Shown piece by piece: positions 60,125 to 64,000 of a stretch of 64,000 nt of DNA. A program made the position numbers and the translations under genes. The notes beneath the pieces are model-generated. The model had not been told where the DNA came from and did not search any database. It saw only the letters and a list, made by a program, of their open reading frames with translations. Location: the NCBI RefSeq assembly GCF_003626635.1, contig NZ_RAZT01000017.1, positions 1 through 64,000 of the forward strand. The letters run 5' to 3'. Numbering within the stretch: the first letter of the stretch is position 1; each line of letters begins with the position of its first letter. This DNA is from Micromonospora musae (GTDB lineage: Bacteria; Actinomycetota; Actinomycetes; Mycobacteriales; Micromonosporaceae).

Positions 60125-61957
60125 TCAGAAGAGGAAGAAGGGGGCGGACGGGTTCGTGGGCCGTACGCCGGTCGGCGGCGGCGTCGCGTCGGCCACCTGG
60201 CCCGGCTGGATCCGCTCGACCGGGACGGTCCGGTACGCCACCCCGTTCGCCTCGTACATCAGGGCGCCGGAGGGGACCTCGACCGTCGGGTTCACGGGGT
60301 ACGCCGACAGGTGGGTCACCTCGGCCCGGGTGTCGGGCGCGAGCGGCGATTCGACGACGCCGTCCACGCCGATCTCGTAGATCGCCGGGCGCGCCGCGGA
60401 GCCGGCCACGATCAGCCGGTTCTCGTCGCCCCAGTCCACCGCCGAGAGGCCGGTCAGCGAGGTGCTCACCCGGCGGGACGGACCGACGGTCACCCCGCCG
60501 CCGTCCAACAATTTGACCGCCGCGACGTAGAGCGCGCCGCCGACGATCAACGCGATCCGCTGGCCGTCCAGCGAGGCGGCGACCGCGGTGACCACGCCCG
60601 GAGGCAGGTTGAGCACGATCTGGGCCATCTCGGCATTACCGTCGAACCGGTAGAGCTTGCCGTCGGCCACCACCAGCCCCTGGGGTCGGCGCGGGTCGCT
60701 GGAGCGCAGCCAGACGGGCGCGCCGATCGCCTTGTACTCCGGGCCCTTGGCGAAGGAGGTCACCGGTCCGCGACCGGTGCCCACAGAGAGCCGCTGCTTC
60801 CCGCCGGCCGCGGTTACCACGAGCGCGGCGAGGATCTGCTCCTCGGAGCGGGCCAGCCCGGCGGAGACCACGTTCCGGTTCGCCGCCGGGTCCAACGGCA
60901 CCACGGCGGAGGGTTCACCGTCCACGGTGAGCGGATGGATCGCCCCCTCGAACACGCAGTACCGCCGCGGCCCCTCCCGCAGCCGGTACAGGGCCCAAGC
61001 GGAGCGCCGCGCGGCCAGGTTCTCCACCTTCACGGAGTTGTTGCGGATCTTCAGCTCCAACTCGCCGTCGAAGTCGCGGAGCGACCAGGCGAGCTGGGTG
61101 ACCAGCTGATCGGCCCGGGTCCGGTCGTCACCGGGCATGTCCAGGTTGACCTCCCAGCGGCCGTCGCCGCCGGTGGCGTTGTTGATCAGCTCGGTGCGGT
61201 CGGGCAGCCCCACCACGCCCGGGCGCAGCCAGTCGGACGGGCCGTCGACCAGCCACTTGACCACCTCGTTGAGCCGCCGCTCGGTGGGCACCGTGCCCGG
61301 GAGGTAGCGCAGGTCGGGCACCAGCCGAGTCCGGTCCGAACTCCAGAAGTAGATCGTTTTGCCCTCGTAGTAACGCAGCAGCGCCTCGTCGCTGAGCAGC
61401 AGAGTGTTCGGCGGCTCGGTCACGTAGAAGCCGGCCGCGTCGTCGGCCGCGCCGGCCTGGTCGGAGGCGCTGCGCAGCCCGAACTCGTAGCGCGTCTCGC
61501 CGGAGACCGGCGGTACGAGCGTCCCGTCGGTGCGCAGGACGCCGATCTGCTGCACCGCGATCGTCACCTTGAGGCTGTCGTCGCCGACGGGGCTGTCCTC
61601 GTTGAGGGTGATCACCGGCGCGTCGGTCAGCCGGACGACGGTGAGTTCGACCTCGCTGCCCCGCTTCTCCTGGAGCCGGTTGCGGTACTGCGGGTCGACG
61701 AACTGCTTGACCCGGCTGTAGGCGCGGTCGGGCTCACCCGCGGCCGCGGAGAGGAAGTTCGAGACGAACTCCTCCGGCCTCGTGGCCATCGACCGGGTGG
61801 GCGGCTCCTGACGTCCGGCGTTGACCGCGCCGGACTCCGTCGCCGGCTCCTTGCGCCGGTCGACCTGCACTTCGGAACGCTCCGGAATGCCGCAGCCGGT
61901 GAACCCGACGACCGCCAGGGCCCCGCAGAGCGCCCCGGCCACGAGACGTGCCCTCAC
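60125..61957 (-). CDS. lpqB: LpqB family lipoprotein, partner of MtrB
   Basis: A 610-aa lipoprotein. The signal LVAGALCGALAVVGFTGC ends in a lipobox Cys at residue 22. The mature part has an N-terminal GerMN-like region (EEFVSNFLSAAAGEPDRAYS to NEVVKWLVDGPSDWLRPGVV) and a C-terminal beta-propeller (AAVVPLDPAANRN... repeated strands with WLRSSDPRRPQGLVVADGKL). It binds the extracellular sensor part of MtrB and modulates the kinase. Start GTG at 61957 overlaps the mtrB stop (GTGA). The longer frame would lie within mtrB. Confidence 0.95.
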   Translation of the reverse strand: MRARLVAGALCGALAVVGFTGCGIPERSEVQVDRRKEPATESGAVNAGRQEPPTRSMATRPEEFVSNFLSAAAGEPDRAYSRVKQFVDPQYRNRLQEKRGSEVELTVVRLTDAPVITLNEDSPVGDDSLKVTIAVQQIGVLRTDGTLVPPVSGETRYEFGLRSASDQAGAADDAAGFYVTEPPNTLLLSDEALLRYYEGKTIYFWSSDRTRLVPDLRYLPGTVPTERRLNEVVKWLVDGPSDWLRPGVVGLPDRTELINNATGGDGRWEVNLDMPGDDRTRADQLVTQLAWSLRDFDGELELKIRNNSVKVENLAARRSAWALYRLREGPRRYCVFEGAIHPLTVDGEPSAVVPLDPAANRNVVSAGLARSEEQILAALVVTAAGGKQRLSVGTGRGPVTSFAKGPEYKAIGAPVWLRSSDPRRPQGLVVADGKLYRFDGNAEMAQIVLNLPPGVVTAVAASLDGQRIALIVGGALYVAAVKLLDGGGVTVGPSRRVSTSLTGLSAVDWGDENRLIVAGSAARPAIYEIGVDGVVESPLAPDTRAEVTHLSAYPVNPTVEVPSGALMYEANGVAYRTVPVERIQPGQVADATPPPTGVRPTNPSAPFFLF

Positions 61958-63720
61958 GTGCGCACCTCCGCCCGCGTACCGTCCGGATCTCCCGTCGGCG
62001 CCGGACCGATCGCCAACGCGCCGTCGGAGCCCGGGCCGATCGCCAGCGGCGCGGCGTCGCCCGGACCGCCGAAGGGCAGCCGGGCGTCCTCGGGCACCAG
62101 CCGCAGCGGCGAGGTGGTCAGCCGGTCCCCGGCCCGCGCCGGCAGGGTGAGCCGGAACTGGGCGCCCTGACCCGGCGCGCCCCACGCCTCCAGCCAGCCG
62201 CCGTGCAGCCGCGCGTCCTCCACGCTGATCGACAGACCGAGCCCGGTGCCGCCGGTCTGCCGCGCCCGCGACGGGTCGGCGCGCCAGAACCGGTTGAAGA
62301 CCAGCTTCTCCTCGCCCGGCTTCAGCCCCACCCCGTGGTCACGTACGGTGATCGCCACTGCCGTTTCGTCCAGGCCCAGCCGGATCAGCACCGGCCGGCC
62401 CTCGCCGTGTTCGACCGCGTTGCCGACGAGGTTGCGCAGCACGCGCTCGACCCGCCGCGGATCCACCTCGGCGATCACCTCGTCCTCCGGCAGCTCCACC
62501 TCGATCGGCACGCCGACCCGCTCGGCCAGCCCGGTCAGCCGCTCCACCACCCGGTGCACGATCGGCACCAGATCGGTCGGCTCGGCGTCGAGCATGGCGA
62601 AACCCGCGTCGAAACGGCTGATCTCCAGCAGGTCGGTGAGCAGCTCCTCGAACCGATCCAGCTCGGCCTGGAGCAGCTCGGCGCTGCGCGCCACCGCCGG
62701 GTCGAACTCGTCGCGCTCGGCGAAGATCAGGTCGGCCGCCATCCGGACCGTGGTGAGCGGCGTACGCAGCTCGTGCGAGACGTCGGAGGTGAACCGGCGC
62801 TGCAACCGGGACATCTCCTCCAGCCGCAGGATCTGCCGTTGCAGGTTGGTGGCCATCTGGTTGAACGACGCGGCGAGCAGCGCCAGGTCGTCCTCGCCGT
62901 TGACCACCATCCGTTGGTCGAGCAGACCCGCGGAGAGCCGCTGGGCGGTACGGGCGGCCACCCGCACCGGATTCACCACCAACCGGGTGACCAGGGCCGC
63001 GAGCAGGCCGAGCAGCACCACGAGAGCGGCCCCGGTCGCGACCACGGTGGCCCGGGCCTCGGCCGCGGTGACATTCTGCCGGGTCAGCGGAACGAGGTAG
63101 TAGAGCTCGATCTGGCCGAACTTGGTCGGCACCGGCGAGCCGTACGCCAGGTACTTGGTGGCCTGGTCGCCGGTGAGCCGGCCGGTGCCGATCTGGCTGG
63201 CCACGTTGCCGTTGGCGACCGCGGCCCGCAACTCCGGACTGATCAGCGGCCCGACGTCGATCGCCGGGGCCGCCCGGGTCTGGATGACCCCGGGATGGTC
63301 CTCCGCGGTGATCGCCACCACCACACCGCTGGTCTGCTGCGGGTCGCCGCCGGCCAGGTAGTTGACCGTGCCCTCGATGGTCTCCTGGAGCTGGGCCTCC
63401 TGCGGCTGGCCGTAGAGGTCGACCTGTTTGGCCGCGTACTCGGCGCCGCCCTCCAGCCGCAGCCGCACGTCGGTCTTGGCGTTCTCCAGCAGGATCCCAG
63501 TGATCTTGTCAGCGGTCAGGTAGGCGAAACCACCCACCAGCAGACTCGACGCCACCAGCGTGATGGTGACGACCCGGAACTGGAGGGAGCGCCGCCACGT
63601 CCGGTGCACCCCGGCGACCATCCGCACGGCCCGCCCGCTGAGCGCGCGCCACAGCTCGCGACCAGCGCCGCGTCGGCGCGTCGTCGCTGCTTCGGGGGTC
63701 GGGAGCACGGGGGAGGACAC
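61954..63720 (-). CDS. mtrB: Sensor histidine kinase MtrB
   Basis: A 588-aa membrane kinase. One span near residue 50 (VVTITLVASSLLVGGFAYLT) and another near 250 bracket an extracellular sensor of about 170 residues. A HAMP linker, the HisKA domain with the phospho-His in RFTSDVSHELRTPL, and the HATPase domain (NLVGNAVEHG, GTGLGLSISVEDARLHGG) follow. It phosphorylates MtrA to control cell-wall and division genes. The GTG at 63720 has GGGG 6-7 nt upstream and lies 13 nt after the mtrA stop. The C-terminal 50 residues are low-complexity (GPGSDGALAIGPAP). Confidence 0.95.
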   Translation of the reverse strand: MSSPVLPTPEAATTRRRGAGRELWRALSGRAVRMVAGVHRTWRRSLQFRVVTITLVASSLLVGGFAYLTADKITGILLENAKTDVRLRLEGGAEYAAKQVDLYGQPQEAQLQETIEGTVNYLAGGDPQQTSGVVVAITAEDHPGVIQTRAAPAIDVGPLISPELRAAVANGNVASQIGTGRLTGDQATKYLAYGSPVPTKFGQIELYYLVPLTRQNVTAAEARATVVATGAALVVLLGLLAALVTRLVVNPVRVAARTAQRLSAGLLDQRMVVNGEDDLALLAASFNQMATNLQRQILRLEEMSRLQRRFTSDVSHELRTPLTTVRMAADLIFAERDEFDPAVARSAELLQAELDRFEELLTDLLEISRFDAGFAMLDAEPTDLVPIVHRVVERLTGLAERVGVPIEVELPEDEVIAEVDPRRVERVLRNLVGNAVEHGEGRPVLIRLGLDETAVAITVRDHGVGLKPGEEKLVFNRFWRADPSRARQTGGTGLGLSISVEDARLHGGWLEAWGAPGQGAQFRLTLPARAGDRLTTSPLRLVPEDARLPFGGPGDAAPLAIGPGSDGALAIGPAPTGDPDGTRAEVRT

Positions 63721-63733
63721 AGTGCGCCCCAGG

Positions 63734-64000
63734 CTATCCGGTGCCCGCCTTGTAACCCACACCACGCACGGTGAGGATGATTTCCGGCCGCTCCGGATCG
63801 GGCTCGATCTTGGCGCGCAGTCGCTGCACGTGGACGTTCACCAGCCGCGTGTCCGCGGCGTGCCGGTAGCCCCAGACCTGCTCCAGCAGCACCTCGCGGG
63901 TGAAGACCTGCCGCGGCTTGCGGGCGAGAGCGACCAGCAGATCGAACTCCAGTGGCGTCAGCTTCACCTCGTCGCCGTTGCGGCTGACCGTGTGGGCCGG
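63734..64000 (-). CDS. mtrA: Response regulator MtrA, 3' part only
   Basis: Only the last 88 codons are in the window; the 5' part lies beyond 64000. They form an OmpR-type winged helix: VKLTPLEFDLLVALARKPRQ, VFTREVLLEQVWGYRHAADT, the recognition helix RLVNVHVQRLRAKIE and the C-terminal wing VRGVGYKAGTG. It is the DNA-binding partner of the MtrB kinase encoded 13 nt downstream. The receiver domain with its phospho-Asp is not visible here. Confidence 0.95.
   Translation of the reverse strand, partial: PAHTVSRNGDEVKLTPLEFDLLVALARKPRQVFTREVLLEQVWGYRHAADTRLVNVHVQRLRAKIEPDPERPEIILTVRGVGYKAGTG

Overview
The window is chromosomal DNA of a high-GC actinobacterium, most likely a member of the Micromonosporaceae (Micromonospora or a close relative). 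The evidence is the strong GC3 bias, frequent GTG starts, ATGA/GTGA gene overlaps, many leaderless-type promoters (TAnnnT 6-9 nt before the start codon), long GC-rich hairpin terminators without U-tracts, and actinobacterial synteny blocks: mtrA-mtrB-lpqB-comF-hpf-secA and ftsE-ftsX-smpB-ssrA next to prfB. I cannot name the species from sequence alone.

Layout, left to right. 0-4.2 kb: a small ABM monooxygenase, a secreted class A beta-lactamase-like serine hydrolase, a Phd/ParE-like toxin-antitoxin pair with a palindromic operator, and a TipA-type MerR regulator. 4.2-9.6 kb: a membrane GGDEF-EAL c-di-GMP enzyme, then an unrecognised 506-aa protein translationally coupled to an Fe-S RecB/Cas4-like nuclease. 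9.7-16.8 kb: a truncated XRE antitoxin, an ArsR-SRPBCC operon, a SigE-family sigma factor with a membrane partner, a methyltransferase/FAD-oxidoreductase pair resembling tmsAB (10-methyl fatty acid synthesis), a YbaK-type deacylase and a DUF427 protein. 16.8-28.4 kb: a divergent MFS/GlxA-AraC pair, a DinB-like protein, a VWA plus Mg-chelatase-like AAA+ pair, a two-component system beside a membrane protein, hemerythrin, an aldo/keto reductase and a cysteine-free L36 (rpmJ).

28.5-37.7 kb: a FecBCD-type ABC uptake operon with an embedded methyltransferase, whose first gene starts inside a Zur-like palindrome; a MarR gene with a VapC remnant; a MarR-controlled oxidoreductase/SnoaL cluster; a DinB protein; LtrA; tRNA-Ala(GGC). 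37.8-48.7 kb: mostly conserved functions: YqgE, MTA phosphorylase, a ThDP decarboxylase, a lipoprotein, tmRNA, SmpB, FtsX, FtsE, RF2, a PadR regulator and proline-catabolic aldehyde dehydrogenase.

48.7-64 kb: a membrane protein preceded by 36-bp tandem repeats, an actinobacterial conserved protein, a small BldC/excisionase-type DNA-binding protein and an Rv3235-family protein (both preceded by 10-bp-period direct repeats), about 1 kb of simple-sequence and satellite repeats, secA, two double-GNAT genes, hpf, comF, lpqB, mtrB and the 3' part of mtrA.

The items most worth follow-up are the nuclease-partner pair (6656-9273), the periodic direct repeats by the BldC-like gene (51038-51389), the Zur-like box of the FecBCD operon (32206-32222) and the repeat tract downstream of secA (52024-53070). 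All family names come from recognising motifs by eye; no database search was run.
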